The translations under genes and the position numbers were made by a program. Below, one piece after another: positions 39,292 to 50,016 of a DNA stretch of 55,027 nucleotides (the first letter of the stretch is position 1; every line of letters starts with the position of its first letter). The DNA comes from Isotricha intestinalis. Taxonomy: Eukaryota > Ciliophora > Litostomatea > Vestibuliferida > Isotrichidae. Location of the stretch: positions 1 through 55,027 of the forward strand of contig JAJJLU010000397.1 of the NCBI GenBank assembly GCA_023807065.1. Direction: 5' to 3'. Below the pieces are notes generated by a model. The model was not told the origin of the DNA. It saw only the letters and a program-made list of their open reading frames with translations, and did no database searches.

Positions 39292-39978
39292 TTAAAAAAA
39301 AATTGCTTTATATAAAGAAACTAAACCTGACCAAATTCCTGTTAAACATATTATTGTTTCATTTATATTTATTTTAAATATATATTTAAATATTTTTAAT
39401 CTGTTTAATACTGATATTAAATCTGATAAAATTCCAGAAAGTATAATTAATAATTTAATTAATTTTATTTTGAATTCTTTTTCTGTTGAAGAACTTTTTG
39501 ATTTTATTAATTCAGATATTTTTTCTAAATTATTTATTATTTTTATAATAAGTATTATTAAATGAAAAAAATTTGTAAATAATGATATTAAACTTCCTTT
39601 TTTATTTTTGATAAAATTTATTTTATAAAATAAATATAAATTATCAAATATAAAAAAGAAAAATGTACTTATTTGTTCAATTATATTTAATATTATTTGA
39701 TAATTATTATTTTTAGTTGAATCTTTTTTTTGAGTTTTTAATTCTGATATTAATACAAAAATTTTAGGTTCAAAAAAACTTCTAAATAAATTAAAAACTT
39801 GTCTTGAACTACTTGTTGTTACATAAAGAGTGAAAAATGAATTTGCAATATTTTTATTTTTATCTTTACAATAAATAGATATTAATTTAGAAACATATGA
39901 TATTACTTTAATTAATTTATCTCTATTATCTGAATATTTATATATTTCATTTATTTTATTAAATCCATTATTTTCCAT
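39292..39978 (-). CDS. PEX11-like peroxisomal membrane protein (right copy)
   Basis: The 228-residue protein is identical to the one encoded at 28333-29019, and its flanks are identical for several hundred bases on both sides, so both copies have the same promoter and could both be expressed. The lack of any difference means the duplication is very recent, maintained by conversion, or an assembly effect. See the left copy for the family evidence. Confidence 0.6.
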   Translation of the reverse strand: MENNGFNKINEIYKYSDNRDKLIKVISYVSKLISIYCKDKNKNIANSFFTLYVTTSSSRQVFNLFRSFFEPKIFVLISELKTQKKDSTKNNNYQIILNIIEQISTFFFFIFDNLYLFYKINFIKNKKGSLISLFTNFFHLIILIIKIINNLEKISELIKSKSSSTEKEFKIKLIKLLIILSGILSDLISVLNRLKIFKYIFKININETIICLTGIWSGLVSLYKAIFF

Positions 39979-40101
39979 ATTTTTTCCTAAAAAAAATAAA
40001 TTATTTAAAAATAATTAAAGTTAATAATAATTCTTTAATGATTTATTAAAATTACATAAAATAAATGTGTTAATTCTATTATAACAATTATTATAAAAAA
40101 A

Positions 40102-40797
40102 ATGTTTTCAGAAAGAAGATCTTCATCTAATTTAATAGATAATAAAAAAAATAATGTAAACAATCAATTTATTACGAATTCAGGTAGTGAACAAAAATTA
40201 AAAAGTTTTAAAAAAAGTAAAAGTTTATCACTTCCAAATTTAAAGGTTCATAATTTTCGTTTAAATAATATGGAAAAGAAAAAAACATTTATTCAAAAAG
40301 GAAATTACAGTAAAAAACCTACTTTAAAAAATAAGAATAGTGAAGATACAATATATAGTTTTCATATTGAAATTAATGAAAAAAAAAAATTGTCAAAAAA
40401 AGAAAAAATATTAAAAAAACTATATGGTGAAAATAATGATTTATTAGAAAGAATAAATAAATTTAAAAAAAAAAATAATAAAATAGCATTGTCTTCTAAT
40501 TTTAATGTAATTAATTATCAAGGTGGATTACTTAATTTTGCTGCTCAAAATTGTTCTGATGAATCTTTAAATACTTTATTAAATAATTTACAAAATTTAA
40601 ATGAACAAATTAATTTCAAATTTTCTTTTAAAAAAACAAGATGGCAATTATTAGGACAAAAATTATCTAGAAAAATTCCTAAATATTTAGCTGATAAATT
40701 AAATAGTATGGGTAATATTAGAGAAAAAAAAAGAAATGAAAAAATAGAAATTCAAGAAAATAAAAATATTGTTTTGGAAAAAGAAGTTAAAGAATAA
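40102..40797 (+). CDS. Basic protein with conserved-looking C-terminal domain (intact copy), unknown
   Basis: 231 residues. The N-terminal 70 residues are S/N/K-rich and probably disordered. The C-terminal part is compact (about 85-215): KILKKLYGENNDLLERINKF, NFNVINYQGGLLNFAAQNCSDESLNTLLNNLQNL and KKTRWQLLGQKLSRKIPKYLADKLNSM. No signal peptide or TM. It crosses the right edge of the 1,548-bp block, and only this copy is complete. I do not recognise the family. Confidence 0.65.
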   Translation: MFSERRSSSNLIDNKKNNVNNQFITNSGSEQKLKSFKKSKSLSLPNLKVHNFRLNNMEKKKTFIQKGNYSKKPTLKNKNSEDTIYSFHIEINEKKKLSKKEKILKKLYGENNDLLERINKFKKKNNKIALSSNFNVINYQGGLLNFAAQNCSDESLNTLLNNLQNLNEQINFKFSFKKTRWQLLGQKLSRKIPKYLADKLNSMGNIREKKRNEKIEIQENKNIVLEKEVKE

Positions 40798-41006
40798 TTA
40801 TTTTTAATGTGTGTGTGTAAATAAGGATTTATTTTTTATAAACTCAATTTTAGTTATAAGTAATTTTATTAATTAACTTTATGAATTAATTTATAGAGTT
40901 TAATTTATATAATATCAAATTAAAATTTTTAATTTAAATTAAACATTTATAAATATTTAAAAAAGAAATTTAGTTACAGAATTTTATTATTTTAAAAACT
41001 TATATC

Positions 41007-42566
41007 TTATTTTAATTTCAAAATACTTTTCTTTATAAAATTTGAATTATGAACATCATTACTACTTTTAAATTTTGTAACAGTTAAAATTTCACTTTCA
41101 ATTTTAGGAAGACAATTAAAATTTAAAATATTTTGATTATTTTTCACAGGAACAATACTATTTTTTAATTTTAAAATAGATTTCTGTAAAATAGCATTTA
41201 CTTCATCAATTTCAAAAAATTTTTCTAAACTAATACTTGAAAAAACAAAATCTTTATATCTTCTTAATTTTTTCATTTCATTACTATTACTTTTATATTC
41301 TAAAGGAAAAAGATGATAATACCATTTTAATTTTATTTTTTCATCTTTATTAAATAAATTGATTTGATTAGAGTTAGAACAATTAGAAATATTTTTAATA
41401 AATAATCTATTACTACTGTTAATATTATTAGAAAATAATTTTTTATTATTTCCTTTCCAATTTTGAAAAGTATCAGTAGACATAACATTATCTAATTTAA
41501 TATTAGAAATAGGGAACATTTTATTTTTTTTAATTGCAATATTTTTATCAATAACTTCATTAATAATATCTTCAGTAATAATATTTCTTAATAAATAAGA
41601 AGTAAGTAAATTTAATATAGAAAAAATAATACTACATGTTCCTCCTGTTTCTCCTAACATTTCAGTTAATCTTTTATAATTTCTATGAACATTTATAAAT
41701 TTTTTTGTTGGGTAAAATCTAGCTCTGAAATAATAATCATCATTATAATTTAAAAATTCAAATTCTGAAGATTCATAATCAAATAATGAATATTTTCTAT
41801 AATGAGAAAAAAATAATCCATCATTTGTAGTAAAGTTTTTTTGATAAAAATAATAACTTATATCTTTTGATTGTAAATCTGATAATTTTATTTGGTAACT
41901 TTTATAATAATGTTTAATTGGTGTTTTATAAATATGATAATCTGGATAATTGATTTTAATATAAAATACTAATTTTATTCTATCTATTATATTTTCTATA
42001 TTATTAATACAATTATTATTATTACAATTTGATATTTTTAAAGTTAAATAATGTACTGTTGAACTATCAGAAAAATCACCTTCTAAAAATAAATTATCAA
42101 TATATAAAGGACATAAATATTCATTTAATAAATTAAAATCATAAAAATCAGAATATCTTTCTAAAAAAATACTGTTTTGACAATTAACAAGTGGAATATT
42201 TTCTTTAGAATATTGAATTTCTTCATCAATATATTCATATAAATTACTTGTCAAAGATATATTAAAAATACTTGTATTAAAAGTATAATCTTTTCCATTA
42301 TCTAAATTTTGTAAATGAATTAAAATTGGAATATTTGAAAAATTGGTTTTTGGAAGATCTACATATTTAATTTCTTCTACAATTGAAAAATTTTCTCTAT
42401 TAAAAATAGTTATTAATCCTTTTATTAAAAGAGTTACAAATATTATTATTGAAATTATTGCAAATGATAAACCTATTCTTGATTTATAGTTTTTTTCCTT
42501 TTTAAATCTTAATGGAAATGTTTGAGCGTATAAATCAAAATTATACCAAAAGTTCTTTTTTTTCAT
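41007..42566 (-). CDS. Two-TM ectodomain protein, paralogue of the gene at 19248
   Basis: 519 residues. The N-terminus NFDLYAQTFPLRFKKEKNYKSRIG leads into TM1 (about 35-55). An extracytosolic domain of about 250 residues carries N-x-S/T sequons and paired cysteines (SNCNNNNCIN). The conserved block TNDGLFFS and Y-K-R-L-T-E-M-LGETGGTCSII precede TM2 (about 315-335), and a cytosolic tail of about 180 residues follows. The plan and the two conserved blocks match the protein at 19248-21377 (TDDGVIFS; ILANIGGVANF). Function unknown; probably an expanded family in this organism. Confidence 0.72.
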   Translation of the reverse strand: MKKKNFWYNFDLYAQTFPLRFKKEKNYKSRIGLSFAIISIIIFVTLLIKGLITIFNRENFSIVEEIKYVDLPKTNFSNIPILIHLQNLDNGKDYTFNTSIFNISLTSNLYEYIDEEIQYSKENIPLVNCQNSIFLERYSDFYDFNLLNEYLCPLYIDNLFLEGDFSDSSTVHYLTLKISNCNNNNCINNIENIIDRIKLVFYIKINYPDYHIYKTPIKHYYKSYQIKLSDLQSKDISYYFYQKNFTTNDGLFFSHYRKYSLFDYESSEFEFLNYNDDYYFRARFYPTKKFINVHRNYKRLTEMLGETGGTCSIIFSILNLLTSYLLRNIITEDIINEVIDKNIAIKKNKMFPISNIKLDNVMSTDTFQNWKGNNKKLFSNNINSSNRLFIKNISNCSNSNQINLFNKDEKIKLKWYYHLFPLEYKSNSNEMKKLRRYKDFVFSSISLEKFFEIDEVNAILQKSILKLKNSIVPVKNNQNILNFNCLPKIESEILTVTKFKSSNDVHNSNFIKKSILKLK

Positions 42567-42831
42567 GTTTACGAGATATTTTGTTTAAAAATAAATTATT
42601 TTTATGTGATATCAAATTCAAAGTTTTTTTATATATTTAAATATAAATTTAATTAATAAAGTTTCAAAAATTTTATAAAGAGGAATTTTTATAATAAAAA
42701 TTAATTTATATTATTTAAATAATTCTATTATTAAAATTTCAAATATAACTTTTGACATTTATATATTAAAATTATTTCATATTTTTTTTAATGTTTATAA
42801 ATATAATTTAAATTAAAAAGAAAAATAAAAA

Positions 42832-45654
42832 ATGTATCGGGAAACTAAAAAGGTAAAAAATTGAATAATAATATAAATATAGATTTCTCCATTAACAAGA
42901 AATAATATACCAATATTTTCAAGAATTAAATTTTCATCAAATGAATCAGAAACAACAAGTAAATCATTTATAACTCTTCATAAAAACCCTTCTTTTATTT
43001 TTCCAAAATCAACAATAAAAAAAGCAAAATTGAATTTAAAAATATTAACTGATAAAAATAAAATGATAGAAAAAGAAAATACACCTCCGCATATTCAAAT
43101 AAAAAAGCCTGAAGAAAATTCAAAACAAAATTTTTTAAATATTTCATTTAATAATAGTTTTAATATATATGATTCACCAAATAATGATAAAAATATAATA
43201 GATAATTTAAATAATAATAATAATAATAGTAATAGTAATAATAATATAAAAAAAGAAAAAGAAAATCTTAAATTGAATTTAACAAATAATAAATCTTTTT
43301 CAGGAACAATAAAAATAAATAATCAAAATGATATAACAACATTATTAGGTTCTTTATTAATAAGTGAAAATGATATTAAAAAAAAATTATTTCCAAAAAA
43401 TATAAAAAGACCTTATAATTATAAAAAAAAATTACCAGATTTACAATTAAGTAGAGATAAAAGTATAAATAAATCGAATTGTTCAATAAATATAAAAAAA
43501 TCAAATGAGGTTTTTCCTTCAATTTTAAAAAAAATAACTCCTGAAAAAAATAAAGAATTATCTAATTTAAGTACAAATAGTATAAGTAATAATAATAATA
43601 ACTCTTTAAAAAAAAAAAGTGAATTTTATTCTATTCCAAAAAAAATAAATTATATTTCTAATGCTACTTTAACATCTATTCCTAAATTAAAAAAAGAAAA
43701 AAGTATTTCTTTAATGTTTTCTGTTTCTCCTATAAAAAATGCAAGAAGTTTAATTTTAAAAGATAAAAAACAATTTTCAAAAAAAATAAAAACTTTTAAT
43801 AATAAATCAAAAGAAAATAAAAATTATACACCTTTAAATGAATTATCTTTTGATGAATTCTCTGATATTTCAATTGATAATAATTTATCTAGTCAAAATA
43901 ATTTTAATAAAAATAGAAATATTAATTTAAATGTAAAACAAAAAAAAAGTTTAATTTTACCAAAAATGCCTTCTCCTAAATTTATTCAAAAAAAAATTGA
44001 GAAAAATAACACCAACGAAAATAGAGGAATAATAACTATTAAAATAATTTCTATTTATGCTAAAAAAGATTTCTTTAATATTAAAAAAATTAAATTATAT
44101 GATAAAAAGGATAATGAAGTTTTTTGTATTTTTATTTCTATTAATAATACTTTTTTTGAAAAACAAGAAAATATTAATTCTGTTTTTAATCATGATAAAA
44201 TAAATAAATTAGATATTTTTTGCAAAAATTGTGAAAATATAAATTCAATTTCAATTTTAAATGAAATAAATTATGGAATTCAAGATATAGAAATTTATAA
44301 AAATAAAAATTTTATTTTTAAAGGAACAATCCCTAATTCAATAAAAGAATATAAAATAATATTTAATTCCAATCAAATCAATAATTATAACTTGAATAAT
44401 ATTACTTTTAATAATAATTTTCATAATAATAATAATATTAATAACACAAATAACTTAAATATATTTAATAATAATATAGTTCAAAAAGATAAAAAAATAA
44501 AATCAATAATGAGTGAAAATTTAGATTTAGAAATATTTAATAATATTCTTTCTCCTAAAAAATCACCTAGTAATAAATCAAATATATCTTATGTAAAATG
44601 TAAAAAATTAAAATTTTCATTAATTTCTAATTATGGTCATAAAGATCAAATTGGTTTAACTGGTTTAGAAATATATATAATAAATAAAAAAGGAAGAAAT
44701 TTAATTAATTTTAATGATATTAGTTCTATTGGTGCAATGCCAAAAGATTTATCTACTTTTTTTAATATAAATGATAAAAGAATTTTTGAAAATTTATTTA
44801 ATAAACAAAATAAAACTATTGATGATAATTTAATGTGGTTAACTATTAATATAAATGTATATATTGAAATAATATTTAAAAAACAAATTTATTTAAATTC
44901 AATTAAATTTTGGAATTTTAATAAACCAAATGAAATAAATAAAGGAGTAAAAGAAATAAATTTATTCATTGACGATAATAAAAACCCTTTAATAATAATA
45001 TTACATAAAGGAATTGAAGATGATATAATTGATTTTTCACAAGAAATAACATTTCCATATAAGAATAATAATATTTTTACAAATGAAGAAATTGAACCTT
45101 TTAAACAATTTAAATTTGCAAGTTTATTATATTATCAAAATTATGAAACACCTTATCTTCCAATTGGATCTGTTTTAAAATTTATTTTATTAGATAATTG
45201 GGGTGATAAAAATTTTATTGCTATTGATGATATTAAAATATATGATCAATTAGGAAGAAATGTTAAATGTCAAAAAAGTAAAAATGAATATTATGATATT
45301 TTTAAAGATTTTAAAAAATATGATGATAATAAAAGAAATAATATTTTATATGTTTTTTTAGAAAAAATTGTTGGAATTTCTTATATTAGAATTTTTAATC
45401 ATAAAAAAGATGTTTTGAAAGGTGTTAGAAAATTAATTATAAAATTAGATGAAAATATTATTTTTAATGGGAATGTTAATAAATATAATAATATTAATAA
45501 TGGTTGTACAGTTATATTATTTACTTGTGATTTACAAATTACAAAAAATATAAAAGAAAGTGAATTAAGTGGTTATAATGAAAATATTTTATCGAATCGA
45601 AAAGAAAAAGTTATTAAAAAAGAAAATGAATTAATTTTAAAAGTTAAAATTTAA
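42832..45654 (+). CDS. KATNIP: KATNIP-like (katanin-interacting, DUF4457) ciliary protein
   Basis: The frame is open upstream of 43030 without an ATG until a 30-nt GT-AG intron (42853-42882) joins exon 1 (MYRETKK, 42832-42852) to exon 2 (ISPLTRNN...). The product is 930 residues. The N-terminal half is K/N/S-rich. The conserved part (about 535-900) has the KATNIP repeat pattern: LISNYGHKDQIGLTGLEIY, IGAMPKDLSTF, DNLMWLTININVYIEI, SIKFWNFNKPNEINKGVKEI, then a related second block, FILLDNWGDKNFIAIDDIKIYD, with ISYIRIFNHKKDVLKGVRKL. In animals KATNIP (about 1,600 residues) binds katanin and sits at the ciliary base. It is shorter here but has at least two of the repeated units. Confidence 0.83.
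42853..42882 (+). other. 30-nt intron in the KATNIP-like gene
   Basis: GTAAAA...AATATAG, 30 nt, a multiple of three but with an in-frame TGA, so retention would truncate the protein after exon 1. Removal supplies the only plausible ATG. Confidence 0.7.
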
Positions 45655-45922
45655 TTAATTATATTTTTCAGTTAAAATTATATATAAAATAATTTAAATA
45701 TGAATTAATAATATAAAACTAATAAGTATTTTTCATAAATATAATTTTGAAAAAAAGTTAATAATAAATATTATGTTAAAAGAGAAGAAAAAATAAAAAA
45801 TAATATATTTAATTAAATTCTTTTATTTATAAATTAAAATATGGAAAATGTATTTGAAAAAAATATATAATTGTTTTTTTAGAATTAAAAAATACCAATT
45901 GAAAGAATTTAAAGGAAATTGT

Positions 45923-48313
45923 TTATTTATAATTTTTAATATCTTGTCTTTCTTTAAAAATTTTAATAAAAGAATTAACTTCTTTTTTAATATCTTCATC
46001 TAATTTTAAATTATCTTTAGCATTTTCTTTAGAAATTAAGTTTTGGTCATTATTCAAATAAGAAATAATTTTTAAACTTTTTAACCTATTATTTAAAGCA
46101 TTAAAAGCATGTCCTCTAGGTAAAATAATTAAAATAGCATAAAGAGTTTTAATAAGAAAAATATTTTTATTAGGATTTAATAATTTAATTCTAATATGAT
46201 GAAAAAGAGAACTTTCAATTAATTGAATCATTTGATTTAATTGAAAATAATCATCAATTTCTAAATCCATATTTACTAATTCTAAAGCTAAATAAAAACT
46301 TAATTCATAATAATTTGATATAATACACATCATTAAAGCTGAAATTGGTTTATATGATAATAAATTAAATATTTGATTAAAAAATTTAAAATCATCTCCT
46401 TTTCTTTCTTTAGTATTAAATTTATTTAATTTTATTCTTACTTTTTCACTTCCATCTTCAGTTAATAAAAAAATATCTAATATATTTACCATTCCTATTA
46501 TAAATTTTATTTCATTATGTTTTAATAATATATCTGTTATTGTTAAATATATTGTTGTTATTGGAATTGCTGTTGATAATATTTTTAGCATTGATATACC
46601 ATATTTATTTATTAAATTAGGTGATTTTTCTAATTTTTTTATTAAAAGAGATATTATTAAAAAAGTAAATGATTCATCATATTTTGCTATTTCACATAAT
46701 ATATTTAATATTTTATTAAATATTTCTTTATTATTTTCTGGAATTATATTTGTTAATTTTTCTAAGTAATCTTCTATATTATTAAACATTGAAAAATGAA
46801 ATCTTTTAAATAATTTTAATGTCCAATTTAATACTAAATTTATTCCTGAATCATTTTGAGTTGAAAGTAAATGTGATTTTAATATTTGTTCTAATTTTTT
46901 TATATTTTGAGAAAAAATATCAAATGGAACTATTAATATTATTGATTGAAATATTTCATTACAATTTTGAACTAAGTTTTTATTATGAATATTTAAATTT
47001 AATATAATATTATATATTAAAACATCTAATATTTTTGAAAAGAAATCAAATTGAATTAAACCTATTAATTCATTTGGTGTTATTTTTCTTATTTTTTCGT
47101 TTTTATCCATTAATCCAATTTGAATTAATAATTTTCTATTTTTATATTCAATAGAATTTTTATAATTATCATTTAATTTATTATTATTCATTCTGCTAAA
47201 ACTACTACTATTACTATTATTATTTTTATTTGATTTAGTGTTAATTTCATTTAAATTTTTTTCTTTGTTTTCCGAAATATCTTTATTTACCTTTAAACTA
47301 TCTTTATTATCTTTTTTTTCATTATTATTATTATTTACTTTTAAATTATCTTTATTATTATTATTAATTTCATTAAATTCAATATAAGAATGAATAATTT
47401 CCTTATATTTAGTTAAAAATAAATTTAACCATTCAAAAGCACAAATTTTAACATTATCATAAGTACTTCTACATATTTCAATTAAAATTTCAAATAATTC
47501 ATTCATTATTTTTGGGTATAAAATACTCATTTCTTCAAAATGTATATCAATGCAAATGTAAATTTTTTTTAAACACTGTTCACTACATTGATAAACATCT
47601 TTAACTTGATCAGTTAACAAATCAAATAATTTAGGAATAATTTTATTATAATTAGATATTAAATTTGTTTCTGGAATTGAAATAATAAAAGTTATCCATG
47701 ATATAATTAATATTTTAATTGCAGGATGATTAATTTCTTTTAATTTTTGAGTAAGATAATCAATTGGAAAATCAAAATTTGATTTTTTTTTTGTTATTCC
47801 TTGAAAATTATTTCCAATTAAATCTTTTAAAAACTCATCTAAAGCATTACCATAATTTCTCACAATTTGATTTTTTTTTTGTTTTAAAATAATAAGATGT
47901 TCAAATAATATTATAAAATAACTTATAAATATTTTTCCTTTTGATTTTAATAATTTAATTAAAGTATCAGAACTTGAAATAACTAATTTTTCATCATTAT
48001 GTTTTAAAAAATCTAAAATAGGTTCAATTAAAGAAAAATAAACTTCTGGTTTTACATTGTTATAAGTTTTAATTATATTAAATAAAGAAAAAAAAATAGT
48101 CATATCTCCTTTAATTATTATTTGTGTAAAATTTCCGGTTAATATTTGATTTTTAATTTGAGAAATTAAATCAATTAAAGAATTATTTAAATTTGATTTA
48201 TCAATATGATTCTGAAAATATTTTTCTAATTTTTTAATAGCTAAAGCTCTATTATCTAATGATTTATTATAAAATAATTCTAAAATATTATCTAAAGTAT
48301 TTTTATCATTCAT
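45923..48313 (-). CDS. VAC14: VAC14 homologue (PIKfyve/Fab1 complex scaffold)
   Basis: 796 residues (human 782). HEAT-type helices run through the protein. Landmarks: NILELFYNKSLDNRALAIKKLEKYF at the start (family: L-x-D-K-l-Y-e-K-R-k-a-A), FPIDYLTQKLKEINHPAIKILIISWI (family: R-q-F-i-i-S-W-i), and the C-terminal block FNLLSYKPISALMMCIISNYYELSFYLALEL, LNQMIQLIESSLFHHIRIKLL and LIKTLYAILIILPRGHAFNALNNRL, close to the VAC14 terminus 'LIKALYGLLMLLPQSSAF-LL--RL'. An N-rich insertion (about 325-385) is specific to this organism. VAC14 scaffolds Fab1/PIKfyve and Fig4 in PtdIns(3,5)P2 turnover on endolysosomes. Its start lies 56 bp from the RRP1 start. Confidence 0.88.
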   Translation of the reverse strand: MNDKNTLDNILELFYNKSLDNRALAIKKLEKYFQNHIDKSNLNNSLIDLISQIKNQILTGNFTQIIIKGDMTIFFSLFNIIKTYNNVKPEVYFSLIEPILDFLKHNDEKLVISSSDTLIKLLKSKGKIFISYFIILFEHLIILKQKKNQIVRNYGNALDEFLKDLIGNNFQGITKKKSNFDFPIDYLTQKLKEINHPAIKILIISWITFIISIPETNLISNYNKIIPKLFDLLTDQVKDVYQCSEQCLKKIYICIDIHFEEMSILYPKIMNELFEILIEICRSTYDNVKICAFEWLNLFLTKYKEIIHSYIEFNEINNNNKDNLKVNNNNNEKKDNKDSLKVNKDISENKEKNLNEINTKSNKNNNSNSSSFSRMNNNKLNDNYKNSIEYKNRKLLIQIGLMDKNEKIRKITPNELIGLIQFDFFSKILDVLIYNIILNLNIHNKNLVQNCNEIFQSIILIVPFDIFSQNIKKLEQILKSHLLSTQNDSGINLVLNWTLKLFKRFHFSMFNNIEDYLEKLTNIIPENNKEIFNKILNILCEIAKYDESFTFLIISLLIKKLEKSPNLINKYGISMLKILSTAIPITTIYLTITDILLKHNEIKFIIGMVNILDIFLLTEDGSEKVRIKLNKFNTKERKGDDFKFFNQIFNLLSYKPISALMMCIISNYYELSFYLALELVNMDLEIDDYFQLNQMIQLIESSLFHHIRIKLLNPNKNIFLIKTLYAILIILPRGHAFNALNNRLKSLKIISYLNNDQNLISKENAKDNLKLDEDIKKEVNSFIKIFKERQDIKNYK

Positions 48314-48369
48314 AAAAGAATAAAAAAATAAATTTAATTATTTTCTGAAAAATGATATAAAATTTTGCA

Positions 48370-50016
48370 ATGTCAAATTTAGTCATTGATACAGAAAATA
48401 ATAAAGAATTTACTTTAGCAATGAATGAATTAGTTTCGAATGATAAATTAAAAAGAGAAGAAGGATTAAATTTAACGAAAAAAATATTATTGAAGAAAAT
48501 AACAAATTTTGAAGAAGTATATAAGAAAATATGGAAAAGTTTATTTTATTTTTTTTGGAATGTTGATAAAAATCAATATCAATTACAAATGGCTAAAAAA
48601 ATTGCAAGTTTTATTTTTAAAAATGAAGAAGAAAAAGAATTAATTGATAAACATGAAAATTGGATTAATATATTTATAAATGAATTTATGAGAAAATTTC
48701 AATCTGTTGATTTTTTAAGAAGTGATAAATATTTAATGTTATCTGATCAAATCATTTCTACTTATTTAGTTTTTTGTTTAAAAAATAATAATATCAATTC
48801 TATAAATAAATTCCCTATTTATTTAGAAAATGAAATTAAAAATAATAATTATAATTTTTCTTTTCAAGCAAATATTATTAGAATTATTTCTAGATTTATT
48901 TCTTATGTTTTTAAAAATGAAGAAAAAAATGATAATATTAAAAATTTTGTTAATGATAAAATAAGTATTTTTTATACTAATTTACTTAGTTTATTCTTTA
49001 ATATTAAAGATAAAAGAGAAATTAAATTATTTGAAGAAACTATTATTTTTAATTTTATTAATAATTTAAATTCTTTTGGAGATAAAAATATTAAAAATAA
49101 TATTATTGATATTTCAAAAAAATTTCTTGAGAAAAATAATAATAAACTTATTCTTCTTAAAAAAAATGCTATTGATTTACTTATTAAAAAATTAGAAGAT
49201 GAAAAATATGAAAAAGAAGAAAAAGAAGAATATAGTGTAGATCCAGTAAATAAATATATTATGGAAAAAAATTATACTGCAAAAATAAGAAAATCAACTT
49301 ATGAAAAGAAAAAAGAAAAAGAAGAAAAAAGAAAAAAAAAGACAAAAGAAAAAAAAGAAAAAAATAAAGATAAAGATAAATTAAATGATAAAAAACAAGA
49401 AGAAAAAAAAGAAGAAAAAAATATAAAAACAAAAAATAAAAAAAATTTAGAAAATTCAGAAATAATAAAAGAAGAAATAATAACATTAAATAATTCAGAA
49501 GAAGAAAATGAGAAAAAAAACAATATAGAGAAAAAGAAAAAAAATACAGAAAAAAAAGAAATAATATCAGATGATGAATTAATAGAAGAAGAAGATGAAG
49601 AAATGAAAGAAGAAAATGATGATGATGATGAAGAAAATGAATCAGAAGAAAATAATATAAATTTAAATGAAGATGATTTTGATGATTATAATAATGAAGA
49701 AGAAGAAATTGAATTTAATGAAGAAAGTGAAGAAGAAGAAATTGAAGAAGAAATTTCTGATGCTTATAAAAATCAAATTAAAAATTCTCAAATTACTAAA
49801 TTTAATAATAATAATATTAATCAATTTTTAGGAAAGAAAATTAATCAAAATTTTCATTCAAATAATCATGGAAAAAATAAAAAAAAAAAAATTAAATATG
49901 CACTTGAAAATAATGTTACTAATGTTTATGATCAAAAAAAACCTATTATTCTAACTTCTAAAAAAAAAGATATTTTAATTTCTGAAAGTAAAAAAGAAAG
50001 TTTGTTAAAGAAATAA
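48370..50016 (+). CDS. RRP1: RRP1/Nop52 ribosomal RNA processing protein
   Basis: 548 residues. The N-terminal 225 residues match Nop52: NELVSNDKLKREEGLNLTKKIL, YKKIWKSLFYFFWNVDKNQYQLQMAKKIASF (family: l-W-k-g-L-f-Y-c-x-W-m-s-D-K-x-x-x-Q), then WINIFINEFMRKFQSVDFLRSDKYLMLSDQII (family: W-x-x-i-D-r-l-R-l-D-K-f). The C-terminal 250 residues are alternating lysine-rich and acidic tracts ending in a basic patch, usual for nucleolar proteins. RRP1 acts in ITS2 processing of the 60S precursor. The start codon is 56 bp from the divergent VAC14 start. Confidence 0.85.
   Translation: MSNLVIDTENNKEFTLAMNELVSNDKLKREEGLNLTKKILLKKITNFEEVYKKIWKSLFYFFWNVDKNQYQLQMAKKIASFIFKNEEEKELIDKHENWINIFINEFMRKFQSVDFLRSDKYLMLSDQIISTYLVFCLKNNNINSINKFPIYLENEIKNNNYNFSFQANIIRIISRFISYVFKNEEKNDNIKNFVNDKISIFYTNLLSLFFNIKDKREIKLFEETIIFNFINNLNSFGDKNIKNNIIDISKKFLEKNNNKLILLKKNAIDLLIKKLEDEKYEKEEKEEYSVDPVNKYIMEKNYTAKIRKSTYEKKKEKEEKRKKKTKEKKEKNKDKDKLNDKKQEEKKEEKNIKTKNKKNLENSEIIKEEIITLNNSEEENEKKNNIEKKKKNTEKKEIISDDELIEEEDEEMKEENDDDDEENESEENNINLNEDDFDDYNNEEEEIEFNEESEEEEIEEEISDAYKNQIKNSQITKFNNNNINQFLGKKINQNFHSNNHGKNKKKKIKYALENNVTNVYDQKKPIILTSKKKDILISESKKESLLKK

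Larger units (their letters stand above)
38738..40285 (+). repeat. 1,548-bp direct repeat, right copy
   Basis: Identical by eye to 27779-29326. On this side the copy is continuous with the intact 3' part of the MFSERRSS gene, while its left end joins the coiled-coil pseudogene. Confidence 0.93.

Noticed and set aside
27779..40285. LTR retrotransposon with 1.5-kb terminal repeats
   Set aside because: The repeats contain ordinary host genes, there are no TG...CA ends, and no reverse transcriptase, integrase or primer-binding site lies between them.
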